In this document: positions 1 through 10,625 of the stretch, in pieces
How positions within the stretch are numbered: position 1 is the first letter of the stretch
Layout of the letters: each line of letters starts with the position of its first letter
Assembly: GCA_903813345.2 (NCBI GenBank)
Contig: CAIIXF020000006.1
Coordinates: 25,739,936 to 25,803,935, forward strand
DNA from: Owenia fusiformis
Lineage: Eukaryota > Annelida > Polychaeta > Sabellida > Oweniidae
Length of the DNA stretch: 64,000 nt
Direction: 5' to 3'
Notes under the pieces: model-generated
What the model saw: the letters and a program-made list of their open reading frames with translations, nothing else
What the model was told of the DNA's origin: nothing
The model's database searches: none
Position numbers and translations under genes: made by a program

Positions 1-1311
1 GACTATCTCGGGGCAGGAGTCCTTTACTGAAGTTGATGGGTACTCATCTATATCAGATTCTTCGAGTTTCTTGAACGTGTACATCTGCATAGTTGACCTC
101 AAAGGTACATTGAACGCTTCGGTTTCGTCAAACTTGGAAACAAATAGTTCATGTTCTTGAAAACATTTTTCAACTGTCAGCAATTCATCGGGGAACTCTG
201 CAATATTATCCACAAATCGATCATCGCCCATAATGTGCTTGACGTTCACTGGGAGTTGGTTTGGTAACAAGTTATCAATGGTGATTTCTTTGTTGCTCGG
301 TCCGAATCTGAATGTTCCCATATAGCTTGCCGGGATAATGACATAGTTTGTAGAATCTCGTTTGTCTCTTCCCTTGGTCCCACAAGTCTTGGCGAGATAC
401 TTCATTCTATGTGTTGTCAATGAGTATGCGGTCAGCACTAGGCCTGGTTGCAAGTTATGTATCTCCTCGATGGTGGACATTGTGTCCCAATCAAGGATTT
501 TTGCCTGTAGGGGGAGCTTGTTCTCGTTTTGGTGAGCATATGAGCTGAGATACATAGCGCTGTACATCCCTTCGTAATCCCCAGTCTTTGCGCGTACGTT
601 AATCTCTGTGTTCGCTGGTAGGATGAACCTATCACCATCAAGTTCCGTCATACCTATTTCAAACCGAGGCTGCTCCATCAGGAGATACCCGTCATAGTTA
701 TGTGGAATCCCAGGGATCCTGTTCTTTAGATTGATGATATCGTAGTGTACCAGCTTCAGAATGCGGCTTCTTGGTAGTGTGTTTACCAGGTCGGCCAGGG
801 TGTAAAAATGATCGTCTGATTTGACCGTGAAGTCTCCTCTGCAGTCAAAGGGCAGCAAGACCAATTTCATTTGTCGGATAAGTTTACATTCCAGCACAAC
901 CTTTGGCCCGTATGTCGTGAGTCGTATTAGCTTCATCCTCTCTCCGGGATAAAACTCATCGTTTGTATCCCTGCTCCTCCAGTACTTATTGCACTGGACG
1001 TAGAATGGACAATTTACAACGAGATCCTTAACTGTTCTATAGACACGATCGCCTCCATTGAAATCATCAATTACCTTAAATTTACACGGATTATTCACTG
1101 GTACAGAGACTTTGTCTAAAGGTTCACCTCCATTTCCTAGTTTACTCAGGTTAACGCTTAGGCAGTGTGCTTCTTTGATGTCACAAACAGTGCCAGCCGG
1201 GACGTCAATTTCACCTTCATTGAGAAGAAGCCCCTCGGTAACTTTGACGCGTTGTGGTAGTAGATTCTTGTTACACTCTATAAAGTCCTTCAATGTGAAT
1301 TCTTCCTCCAT
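1..1311 (-). CDS. THEMIS/GAREM-like CABIT-domain protein (5' part, runs off the window)
   Basis: A single open frame of 437 codons starts at the ATG at 1311-1309 (purine at -3, G at +4) and is still open at base 1. It begins MEEEFTLKDFIECNKNLLPQ. Two CABIT-type units are visible. The first covers about residues 5-260, with the family-like core LLPFDCRGDFTV at 152-163, followed by FYTLADLV and the PRSRILKLV strand. The second starts near residue 275, with the equivalent core VIIPASYMGTF at 324-334 and a following LPVNVKHI strand. In THEMIS the matching segments are followed by a GRB2-binding tail, which would lie outside the window. Known relatives are signalling adaptors acting downstream of tyrosine kinases. 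The two-CABIT layout fits THEMIS better than the one-CABIT GAREM. No intron is seen in this part. The family is judged from pattern only, so the paralogue is open. Confidence 0.72.
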   Translation of the reverse strand, partial: MEEEFTLKDFIECNKNLLPQRVKVTEGLLLNEGEIDVPAGTVCDIKEAHCLSVNLSKLGNGGEPLDKVSVPVNNPCKFKVIDDFNGGDRVYRTVKDLVVNCPFYVQCNKYWRSRDTNDEFYPGERMKLIRLTTYGPKVVLECKLIRQMKLVLLPFDCRGDFTVKSDDHFYTLADLVNTLPRSRILKLVHYDIINLKNRIPGIPHNYDGYLLMEQPRFEIGMTELDGDRFILPANTEINVRAKTGDYEGMYSAMYLSSYAHQNENKLPLQAKILDWDTMSTIEEIHNLQPGLVLTAYSLTTHRMKYLAKTCGTKGRDKRDSTNYVIIPASYMGTFRFGPSNKEITIDNLLPNQLPVNVKHIMGDDRFVDNIAEFPDELLTVEKCFQEHELFVSKFDETEAFNVPLRSTMQMYTFKKLEESDIDEYPSTSVKDSCPEIV

Positions 1312-4021
1312 TTTTGTTATTTTCTTATATATCTACGTGTTCCATCTCCAGACGTTTGCAATCTTGTATGTGGTTTCGTTTTAGTGGAAATGTTCAAAGG
1401 CCTCCACTTGAATATACGTGTATATAAACGTTTAGTTGCTCTTGAAAATATCTTGGGTCACAAAGTTCCAATATACAGTTCGTCAACGTGAATCCATTCT
1501 TCTGTTTTAGTGTTATTGCTATAAATCACTAATAATGATAATACGTGTCTCATATCACACGTTCTTTTATTAGATCATATGTTTTCGTTTTCGTTTTCAG
1601 TGGCAGAATGTCTAATCACACAAACATTTTCATAGCATAGGTTCGATAATGGCATGGCATGTCATGTTGACATGAACAAGGAAGTTGTATTCGTTTGAAA
1701 AAAGTGCAAAAAACCTTATTGACTTATTCGCCTACTCCCTAGACATATATTAGAATTAACATTAAGCAAATATTTATCAATAATCTTAAAGTTTCAAGGT
1801 CAACAATGAATTACCACTTTAAATGTTTGGTATCGGATACGACAGAGGGACAATTTATTAAAAACAGTTTAATGAACTGACTAAAAATTAAATATTAACC
1901 TCATATCTTATGTTAGTAAAGCTAGCACTGATTTTAGAAATGTGAACGCACACAATTGTGGTTCCCCGGGTGTAGTTTCACCGGGTTCACCCACATATTT
2001 CTCGCACATATTTGCAACCCTTCTATTGCTTTAGTCATTTCATAGTTCTCGCCATCATTTGACACATTATACTCTTTCTCCTAAGATCAGGGATACGAAT
2101 CAATTAACTCACTTGCTGGAATTACATCATGCGTTTTAAGAAGGCGTCTAAGATTTAAACCCGTTTTGAAAAATAGGTGTAATCACGATTGCGGTTTTAC
2201 AAAAGCGCTTTTCCAAAACTCCTGGGACCCTAGTCACTTAAAAACGCCTTAAATCGTTAGGCGCACAGTGTAATACCGATCGGTTTTTGTAGAACGCCTT
2301 GCCACATTTGGGCCACCGCAAAAATACAGGAAATGATGGATGGGACCCCAAAGCAATAGGTCATCAAATCATATCTCAAAAATTGAAAGTAAGTTCACAT
2401 CACTGGCAAAAGTCTCGGTTACGTTTTCTTCTAGATGAAAATAATACATTTATTGTAGATGTACACATCTGCTGGATATTCTCCATATCCACATCTTTAA
2501 AAGTACACGAAAGGCGTTCTAGAAATGACAGATGTAATTCCAAAATAAAATTCCTTCCCTGCGTGCAGAGTCTAGTTAAGACGAAGCTCTCTTTTAAGAA
2601 GTGAAGTCAAACAAATGCAAAGGGTATAAAATTCCTAACGCGCTTTAGAAATGTTGGTGTATTAGGATGGCGATTTTGTAAAGTGCTTTCCACTAAAGCG
2701 CTATTTGCGTTTTTTCTGGTGTAATTCCAGTAACTGAATTATTTCTATACGTTTTAGCTGAGGTTTTAGTGTACTCTATGGATTTGTATGTCAATACGGT
2801 AGAACTTTGCACAACTTTTTTGTAAAAGATCTTATTTATGACTTAGAGCAGATGACGACAAAACTGCTATGGAGCGATGTCACACATTAAATGTTACTGT
2901 TATATGCTCGCGTTTAACAACAGTAAGATAGAATGCTGAAACTTATCTCCTCTCGGCCACGATCTGTGATGCTAAATCAGAGATTATCATCGTTATCCAT
3001 GAATGAAGCATGACGCGTGTGAGAAGAATTCATTCTTTGTTGGAACATTGATTTAACATTGAATGAGGTTTGGTTGTACAGCATCGTGGTAACCGTGCGT
3101 GGTAACCAACGCCCTCTCCCCGTCCGGAGATCCGATGCAACATATTATGAGTATCAGTATGGTTATACAGTGGCAAATGAAAATATATAACATCCATTAA
3201 AACCTTCACAAGTTGTCAATGACCCGACTGCATTCCTAAGCAGGTATGGCCTGAATGGCAAAGATGATCTCCTTTTTGAGCTCTGTAATTGTCCTTGGAT
3301 CATTCTTGTATTCTTTATCATCGGCATATATCCACAGGTAGAAATCAGGTACTGACATTTTGGACAACGTGTGAAGGTTTGCCTACAGTGCAGTAGTGGA
3401 CACTGGAGCATTGTTAGTAGTCTGATGGTCACGAAATATGGTAGGCTCGTAGGGAATTGAATAATGTACAAAGCCAAATATCAGGGAGTAATTTCCTTAA
3501 ATGACAAAGATATGAGGAAAATAGCGGAAGGGTTACCGTTTTTTGACCACCCTGTAGCATTCGCTGGTATCAATCGCCGACTGTCGGCTAACAATTCGAT
3601 TGCTATTTAAAGGCCAACTCCAAATACGAATAGTACCTGCTAATGTTCACATATATTCATATTTAAATGAGTTGGGCATAAAATCGCAATCGAATCGTTA
3701 GCCGACAGCCGGCAGATGAATTCGCTAATTCTAGATTAGTTTACAGAAGAGGTATACAATTTCCCCATCGAGAATTTCATATTGTCACACTCTCTCATTA
3801 TTGATGAAATGGTAAATAAACATCTGTCAACAAAATATGTAAGTGATTATGAATGTAAACGATAATGTATTACTTTATAAAAAAGAAAAAAGAAAGACAC
3901 GAAATAATACGTTTACTTCCTCCAAAGGAGGGCATCTTATTGGTCAAAAAATGTTAATACATGTCTAGCTTGTAAGATACGTAAATTGAATGTATAATGA
4001 AAATAAACACGTTCAGTTGAT
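1312..4021. other. intergenic spacer with repeat remnants
   Basis: No convincing coding exon was seen. The first part is the promoter side of the CABIT gene. At about 2150-2300 and 2630-2740 there are diverged stretches rich in AAAGCGCTTT and TGTAATTCCAG words, which also occur near 19430-20010 and look like remnants of one dispersed repeat. A small inverted-repeat element lies at 3566-3719. The short frames here lack splice context and protein-like composition. Confidence 0.5.
3566..3719. mobile_element. short MITE-like inverted-repeat element
   Basis: Arms at 3576-3603 and 3686-3713 are inverted copies: GCCGACTGTCGGCTAACAAT on the left matches the reverse complement on the right with few changes. 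Weaker pairing extends inward (AAAGGCCAACTC against GAGTTGGGC). The 7-bp word ATTCGCT occurs directly at 3559-3565 and 3720-3726, as expected for a target-site duplication. There is no coding capacity. A 7-8 bp duplication would fit a hAT-type MITE, but the outermost bases pair poorly. Confidence 0.55.
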
Positions 4022-6689
4022 TTATGCTTGTAGAAATCTTCTCATTTGATTGTTGACCTCTTCGGGTTGGTCCTGCTGTACCCAGTGACTTGCCCCTCCG
4101 ATCCATTTGAGGGTAAACGCAGTGCAATATTTGCCAGATAGCTCAGCCATTTCGCTCTCCAGGGCGCCATCTTCTGTACCCCAAAGAAGTAGTACCGGTG
4201 TTTCTATGGGACCACGGGGACGGTCAGCTTTTGAACCCATTCCACCCTTCAGCCCCGCTCGGATATAGTTCATAGCGCAGGTCACGGCACCTATGAGAGA
4301 ATGGCATACAATCGATGTATGTACAGTATATGACTAATTTCTTCGCGGTAGCTGTAGTGTAGTTTGTGTCGATATACCAGACGATATACAGGGTGGGCCA
4401 CAAAACGTAACACGTGGACGTTTTTGGCCCACATTGTATATAGACAAGCCACACTGCTATTTTCTGCTACTTTCTAGGTGTGTCAGACAAAGTTAAATAG
4501 GTCAAATGGTCAGAACCGTCAAATATGAACAGATATAGGTCACACTAAGTTAAACTTGAAAGATATTAGGGCATTCTGATACTCATAGCATCTTTCTGTT
4601 TCACCTGAAACATCTCAGGGCTGAGAAGAAATGAGATGTCATAGTTTATCATGATGATATTAGGGAGTTCAAGCTTGAAATGTTTTCACAATCTAAACGT
4701 ATGAACGGAAAATATTTAAGCGATGCATTTGTATGGGCGATTGTTCATACTAAGTCTTATAGGTTGGCGTTTCGATTTTATATGCAAGCTCAAAATCCCT
4801 AATGTTAAATGTGTTTCACCTGGTTGTGAGTACATATACTTGAACGCCTCTATATCATCGTCACTGAAACTGCCTGCCCTCTTGGCTCCCATAGTTTTTC
4901 CCCTGAACGTGTTCTCAATCATCTTTAAGTCCCCACTGAGGAACACCCACTCAGGGAACCATGGAAGGCTGAAGAAAAACATGTACCTGGAAACATAAGA
5001 AAACAAGGTCAACATTAACGATCCCCACTTCTCAACCTCCGAACGCCGGGCTCCAGTCATGATCTCCTACCTTCTTCCAATATATTGTGGAAGAAGGAGG
5101 TGCGAGTTCTGGAGGCCTGTGTTTGGAGTATATGCCACTTCTCTTGAAGTTACAGCTATCTTTATACTCGATCTATGGGTGGGTTGAATAACACTAGTAT
5201 GCTACCTTGTACCAGTCACTTACCAAGATTTTAAGAACTGTTTCAAGTGTGTCCTCATATATTTCTGGAATACACCTGGATGGGGACAATTCATTACAAT
5301 GGCTTTATCCACCAGATCCGGGTACTTCTGTGTCAGACCCCACGTGATCACACCGCCCCAATCATGCCCCACCAACACACAAGATTTATATCCTATAAGT
5401 AAAAGTCCACATCACAAAACAGTACAATTTGTTCTGTCATTGCTACTAGCCTCTTAGATGCTTTACATTTTACTAACCTAGACCTTCTATAAGTTCTCTA
5501 ATGTCCTCAATAAGTTTAGCCAAGTTGTAATCTTTTATTTCCGTTGGTTTATCTGTGTGACCACATCCCCGGGTATCCACTGCAACCACTCTGAAACAGT
5601 GGAGAGAATTGATGATATATTGGTCTACAAATGATGGACCGCATGAACACATAATTGTGATCGTGCGCGCCCGGAGTACCACCGTCAAGTAAAGGAAATG
5701 AAGTTTTAATGAAGCAAAATTAAATTATTAGAAAGGGTAGATTTTAGACGACTGTTCCGCAGTTCAACTTTACATTAAAACCTGTCAAAGTGAACACCTC
5801 TCTCGGTGAACGTATGTCTCAAGTGGACACATACTCTAGATACTGACTTCAGTCCGCCAGTACTAGTATAAATTAATAATTACCGTCTCTGTAGTGAACA
5901 GTGAACACCTACCAACACTGAACGTTTTTTCTCAGCATTTTTTTTCAATATCAATAGGTTTTACTGTATCTATTTACCTGTAATCTTTATTGAACTCTTT
6001 GATCTGATGTCTCCAAGAATACCAGAATTCTGGGAAACCGTGCAGCATCACCATCAGGGGTTTGTCTTCTTCTCCACTCGCCACATAATGCAGTTTTATA
6101 TCCTGCAAGAAATGCGACGTGAACATGTGTGGATGTTTCAATATCAATAAAAAATATATTTTAAATAGTGATTCGTTTCTTCCCTCCCCTCTCCTCTTTA
6201 ATTAAAGAAAGTTTTGAATTTTAATGTAAAATCAAAGTTTTTAAAAACTATTGATGGTGTTTATAAATATGTAACAAATATACATGCAAACAATGTGAGC
6301 ACACCAATTCTGCTTGATAAAAAAAACATGATGATAACACAAGGAAAATTTGTTTACATCGATTATCTGCCCCCTGCCCTCCATATCATCGATATGGCGA
6401 ATTGCGAAGGAATGGTGAGTAGAGGGGGGGGGGTTGTAGGGTTGTAGGGTTTTAAAGCAAGACTGAAAGCGATATCAATGTGTAGAAAAAAAAACATAAT
6501 GCTTACTTTTGTTTTCAGGTATCTATGTACCCCATATGACGAGTCCGATATGAACGTTGGAAGTGACCTAGTTTTCTTGTGGAAGACCTTCCCTCCTTTG
6601 GTCACCATGAGCCATATCATGCGGAGTGATACAAAGAATGCATAAAACAATCCAATAGCATACACGAATAGCATCTGTACAGCAGACAT
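4022..6689 (-). CDS. EPHX4-like: epoxide hydrolase 4-like membrane-anchored alpha/beta hydrolase, six exons
   Basis: Coding exons on the minus strand are 6689-6507, 6102-5978, 5590-5478, 5392-5224, 4986-4820 and 4290-4022. All junctions are GT-AG and the phases agree, giving 341 residues. Residues 6-29 form an N-terminal membrane anchor, as in EPHX3/EPHX4. The oxyanion motif HGFPEFW is at 82-88, the nucleophile is Asp151 in GHDWGG, the acid is Asp293 in WGTEDGALE, the base is His321 in [10 protein letters not shown], and a lid tyrosine is likely Tyr261 in MNYIRAG. Family enzymes open lipid epoxides by a two-step ester mechanism on the ER membrane. Length and motif order match human EPHX4 (about 360 residues). 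All catalytic residues are present, so the gene looks functional. EPHX3 is the main alternative name. Confidence 0.9.
4392..4432. repeat. small hairpin in an intron of the hydrolase gene
   Basis: TGGGCCACAAAACGT and ACGTTTTTGGCCCA are near-perfect inverted arms separated by a few bases containing ACACGTGG. It is probably the remnant of a tiny foldback element. No target duplication was recognised. Confidence 0.4.
5771..5968. repeat. Tigger/pogo-like MITE in the hydrolase intron
   Basis: The left end reads TACATTAAAACCTGTCAAAG and the right end, reverse-complemented, reads TACAGTAAAACCTATTG. The interior carries repeated GTGAACACCT words. TACAGTAAAACCT-type termini flanked by TA are typical of pogo/Tigger-derived MITEs. 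A related copy lies at 30537-30740. Confidence 0.45.
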
Positions 6690-6956
6690 ATTTGCAATGT
6701 TTATGATTTCCTACACACTAGTTCACGTGGCTTGTTCACGGTATACTGTACACTTGTCAGTTAATTCATATATCTAGGGTTTCAATGTTCCATATATTCA
6801 ATATAAACTGAATTTTATCGTGACTTTGGACTTGAATCTTGACACTTAACTTTGTAAACAAAATCTAAATCGAATCTTCCACATCATATCTTCAAATATG
6901 ATTTATGCTGCATTTAATGCATTTTTCAACGAGTGTATATCTAAAAAATCGTATTA

Positions 6957-7848
6957 TCACCCTTGGTATACGCAGCTAACGAAAATTGACCGGTACGGGT
7001 CAAAAGCTGGACCGGTACGGGTTAACGGTTTTATTTGAATTTAAAACAGCCATAACTTGCTCAATATTGACTTCCTCGTGTCTAATTTGAAATATATGAT
7101 GCCTCCCGATGCTTTTAAGTACCCCAATTTTTTACAGATTTTTAAACAGACCAAAACTCTCTAAATGCGCATTTATGCTCTTTTCTCTCGAGAAAGACTG
7201 TCTCATTTTCACGATAACTTTTATTTAGTACTTCTAACATATAAGATCTATTTTTCCCCATCAAGGTATGATGTAAATGACATGCTATTTACATCTTGTG
7301 AGTTTGAATGACGCGCGTTTGATTTTATAAAAAATGCCAAACTTTGTGACAAAGAATTTCATCATGCTTGCAGCGAGAAGACGGACCGGTTCGGGGCAAT
7401 CTGCTTGTAGCGAGAAGACGGACCGGTTCGGGGCAATAGCTGATGAAATTCTTTGTCACAAAGTTTGGCATTTTTTATAAAATCAAACGCGCGTCATTGA
7501 AACTCACAAGATGTAAATAGCATGTCATTTACATCATACCTTGATGGGGAAAAATAGATCTTATATGTTAGAAGTACTAAATAAAAGTTATCGTGAAAAT
7601 GAGACAGTCGTTCTCGAGAGAAAAGAGCATAAATGCGCATTTAGAGAGTTTTGGTCCGTTTAAAAATCTGTAAAAAATTGGGGTACTTAAAAGCATCGGG
7701 AGGCATCATATATTTCAAATTAGACACGAGGAAGTCAATATTGAGCAAGTTATGGCTATTTTAAATTCAAATAAAACCGTTAACCCGTACCGGTCCAGCT
7801 TTTGACCCGTACCGGTCAATTTTCGTTAGCTGCGTAAACCAAGGGTGA
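6957..7848. mobile_element. 892-bp near-perfect palindromic transposon (two 408-bp arms)
   Basis: The arms at 6957-7364 and 7441-7848 are inverted copies of equal length with about half a dozen differences by eye. The 76-bp centre (7365-7440) holds two direct copies of a unit containing GAAGACGGACCGGTTCGGGG. The ends are TCACCCTTGG and its complement. TTA sits directly outside both ends (6954-6956 and 7849-7851), fitting a 3-bp target duplication as in PIF/Harbinger elements. Near each end the word ACCGGTACGGGT occurs twice, and the centre repeats echo it. No open frame of note. It inserted between the hydrolase gene and the LINE. Confidence 0.85.
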
Positions 7849-9536
7849 TTATCGAGGTAACAGTGTTCAGTAGACTAGCTAGTGTTCAGTATACAATCAC
7901 AGAGAAGTGTGCATGTATGTGCGTGTGCCATGTGGGGGGGGGGGGGTTCTCAACTGCAACCGTCTACTCTGTAGACTGTATCCTTCGTCTGAATAAATAT
8001 TCAGACTGTAAGTCACCTATTGTAAAATGTGGTGTTGTATAAATGTTACAAATAAGTTTGTTTATTGATAAAATGATTACCTTATAAAGAACTTACAATA
8101 TTATTTTTTCGTATATTGTCCTCCTACTGAAGATATTCATAAAATGTACAGACGCTTCTTGTAGCGAAGCCATTGATTAGGTCAAGCCATTTTGGCAATG
8201 CCAATTCTCACGATAAACGAGATTTAGCCAGTGACGTCAGTCTATTTGTAAACAAATAACACGTGGAGCGGACGGAGCAACATTACGGAAGCGTATTGCT
8301 AAATTCCATTTGTGCGGGAATTTATTAGATCTAGTCATTTATTATCATTATCCCGATTAATTTTCTTCATTTATAGTAAATAGAGCGGAAATATTCATGA
8401 AGAAGGCCGAGGTAATCAAGAGAGAGCGCATGCGCTAAGTTTAAGACGGAAAAGACGGAAAAATTGAGCTCCGAAAAATAACTTTATTTTTGTGAATTTA
8501 CAGCTAGTCTGAACATTCTACATAACTACACAGACCGCCTATAACTCGCTGGAGGTGCCAAGAATCCAACGCGACCCTTCAACGGACTAAAACCACCGGG
8601 AAAGTTGGAATACGTGACCAACAAGATCCACCTCGTGCCCGCCATTGCAGCCATTTTGCCCGGGAAATTTCCATTGGAAATTCGTTTGTCACGGGAACCT
8701 GAGGACCCAGTGTGTGCCCAGCTTTGTGTGCCCAGCGGTTTCTTATAATCTTAGCTGGAGGTATAGATCCTCCGGATCTTTTAATATATATTTTTATCCT
8801 TTTTGACCAATACAAATATTTCTTAAAAAACCTAGTGACTGTCTAGTAAAAAGCAGGTTTTGATATTATTATCTGTAAGTTATACAGTAGCCTACTCAAT
8901 AATCATTCCACGCTACAGCTAACTTTGATACTATTTACCTAAGAAGTATAATTCAAGCAACTTTATTGCATTTCTGGGGCGTCGCCCGCCACTGCATGGT
9001 CACCTCTCTGGTGCCATTTTGTTTTCGTTTTTGATAAGTCTATGCGACATTGTTTCAGCTAAATAAGACGAGTGGTGTACAGCATTTAGAAGCTTATGAT
9101 TTCCTAGATAAAGTAAGAATTTTTCCTATGAGTTAGCTGTGTACCACCTGCTTTTAGTGTAGTTAGTGCTTTACCTGCTTTCCCTGCTTTGCGTGCTGCA
9201 CTGTGTGTATTTTACTGCAACATTGCTAGAGTAGGACTAATTATACAGTAGGGCAAGGTTCGTAGTGTATCTAGTAACTAAATAATAGTCTATAAGGATA
9301 TACCATTGTATGATTTGTTGTGGCCGATTTAGATTGGCACATCTTAGTTATTTTTATATGTGTTAGGATTGAAAAGTCTATTTTTATAGAGTCTATTTTT
9401 ACAAAGCTTTCTTTTTTATATAAACCTTTTTATAAATATATATATATACACATAGAGTATTTTTATCTTTGCCAAATAACCAACTCACTTGGTAACTGTA
9501 CAGGTACATGTTAAACCAGCTTCCAGACAGCTTGGA
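7849..9536. other. spacer upstream of the LINE, possibly including the LINE 5' UTR
   Basis: No coding exon was recognised. A C/G-richer stretch at about 8220-8760 contains GACGTCA, CACGTGG and GCGCATGCGC words and GCCATTTTG-like motifs, which would suit a promoter. It may be the internal promoter of the LINE or an unrelated host promoter. Another richer stretch lies at 8975-9030. A poly-G run is at 7935-7946. The exact LINE 5' boundary could not be found. Confidence 0.35.
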
Positions 9537-10625
9537 ATGCCTGTAAAATCTAAGTCAAAAGCTAAAAAGGCTACCATTCTCAAATCAAAGGAAAAGGACT
9601 CCTGTCCATGTAATAAAGATTTAGATAGTATATTTCTGAACTGCTCAAATTGTGAGCAATGGTGGCATTCTAACTGTCTGGGTCTAGGTAATAGAGAGGA
9701 AGACTGCCCGTTACTCAAATTATATGCGCAAGAAGAGACCGTCTTCAACTGCCCTTACTGCATACTCAACAGCATCAATGCTGATATAAAGCTTAAGCCT
9801 CAGAACACGGTCTCTCCTTTGGATAAGCAAAACAAACTGGCTAATAATTTGAGTCCACCTAAGATTTCTCAAGCTAAACATAGTAGCAAGAGTGCTATAA
9901 ATAGCACTGTGAGTCAAAATCTACCAAAGAACATTTTAATCATCGACAACTTGAAAAACCCAGGCCTATTCAAGGATAGTGATAAAATCAAAAAAGAAAT
10001 TTTCAAACATAAATCCCAAGTTAAAATAACCCACACTTATCAGCTTTGCAGAGGAGGAATTGCAATTCACTACGCTGACCCAGAACAAAAGGAACTCCTC
10101 AGCAGGGACTGGCCTGAATCAGCGTTTGGAGGAAGTGGCAAACAACTTGACATACACGACACTACCCCCACCTCCCGTTGTATCATAAGGAACGTCCCTA
10201 CAAGTATAAATCCAGAAGAACTGAAACAAGTAGTTGAGCAACAATCAGGTATAAGTGTATCTATAAGAAGATTCAAATACAGGGATACTGGTAAGGGCAT
10301 GCCTATAGTGGCTGCCACATGTAGTAATCATACTGATCTGTCTATCTTATTCAAAACAAAATTAACTATTGGTAATAAAATTTTGTTAGTGGAAGCAATC
10401 AACACAGCCAAGCATAAAGTAACCCGGTGCTTCCGTTGCCAATTTTACGGGCACGTGGCGAAGGCTTGCACTAACAAAGCTAAGTGCGAAAACTGTGGTG
10501 GTGCACATAAGAATAAGTGTACCAATTCAACTAAGTGTAACAACTGTGGAGAAAACCACAAAGCTAGCTCCAATAAGTGCATTTATTATATTGATTTAAA
10601 GCTCAAAAGGAGCACTAATGTATAG
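9537..10625 (+). CDS. LINE ORF1: PHD-type finger plus zinc-knuckle RNA-binding protein
   Basis: The first ATG in the frame is at 9537 (MPVKSKSKAKK), giving 362 residues to the TAG at 10623. A PHD-like Cys/His cluster begins CPCNKD and continues CSNCEQWWHSNC and CPYC over about residues 20-85. A basic, low-complexity linker follows. An RRM-like middle part carries CIIRNVPTSI. The C-terminus has CCHC-type zinc knuckles CFRCQFYGHVAKAC, CENCGGAHKNKC and CNNCGENHKASSNKC. ORF1 proteins of this kind coat LINE RNA. The frame is intact, so this part is young. The stop codon overlaps the ORF2 start. Confidence 0.85.
   Translation: MPVKSKSKAKKATILKSKEKDSCPCNKDLDSIFLNCSNCEQWWHSNCLGLGNREEDCPLLKLYAQEETVFNCPYCILNSINADIKLKPQNTVSPLDKQNKLANNLSPPKISQAKHSSKSAINSTVSQNLPKNILIIDNLKNPGLFKDSDKIKKEIFKHKSQVKITHTYQLCRGGIAIHYADPEQKELLSRDWPESAFGGSGKQLDIHDTTPTSRCIIRNVPTSINPEELKQVVEQQSGISVSIRRFKYRDTGKGMPIVAATCSNHTDLSILFKTKLTIGNKILLVEAINTAKHKVTRCFRCQFYGHVAKACTNKAKCENCGGAHKNKCTNSTKCNNCGENHKASSNKCIYYIDLKLKRSTNV

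Noticed and set aside
4716-5060. 114-codon minus-strand frame as an independent gene
   Set aside because: Its middle is exon 5 of the epoxide hydrolase. The ends are intron sequence beyond good splice sites.
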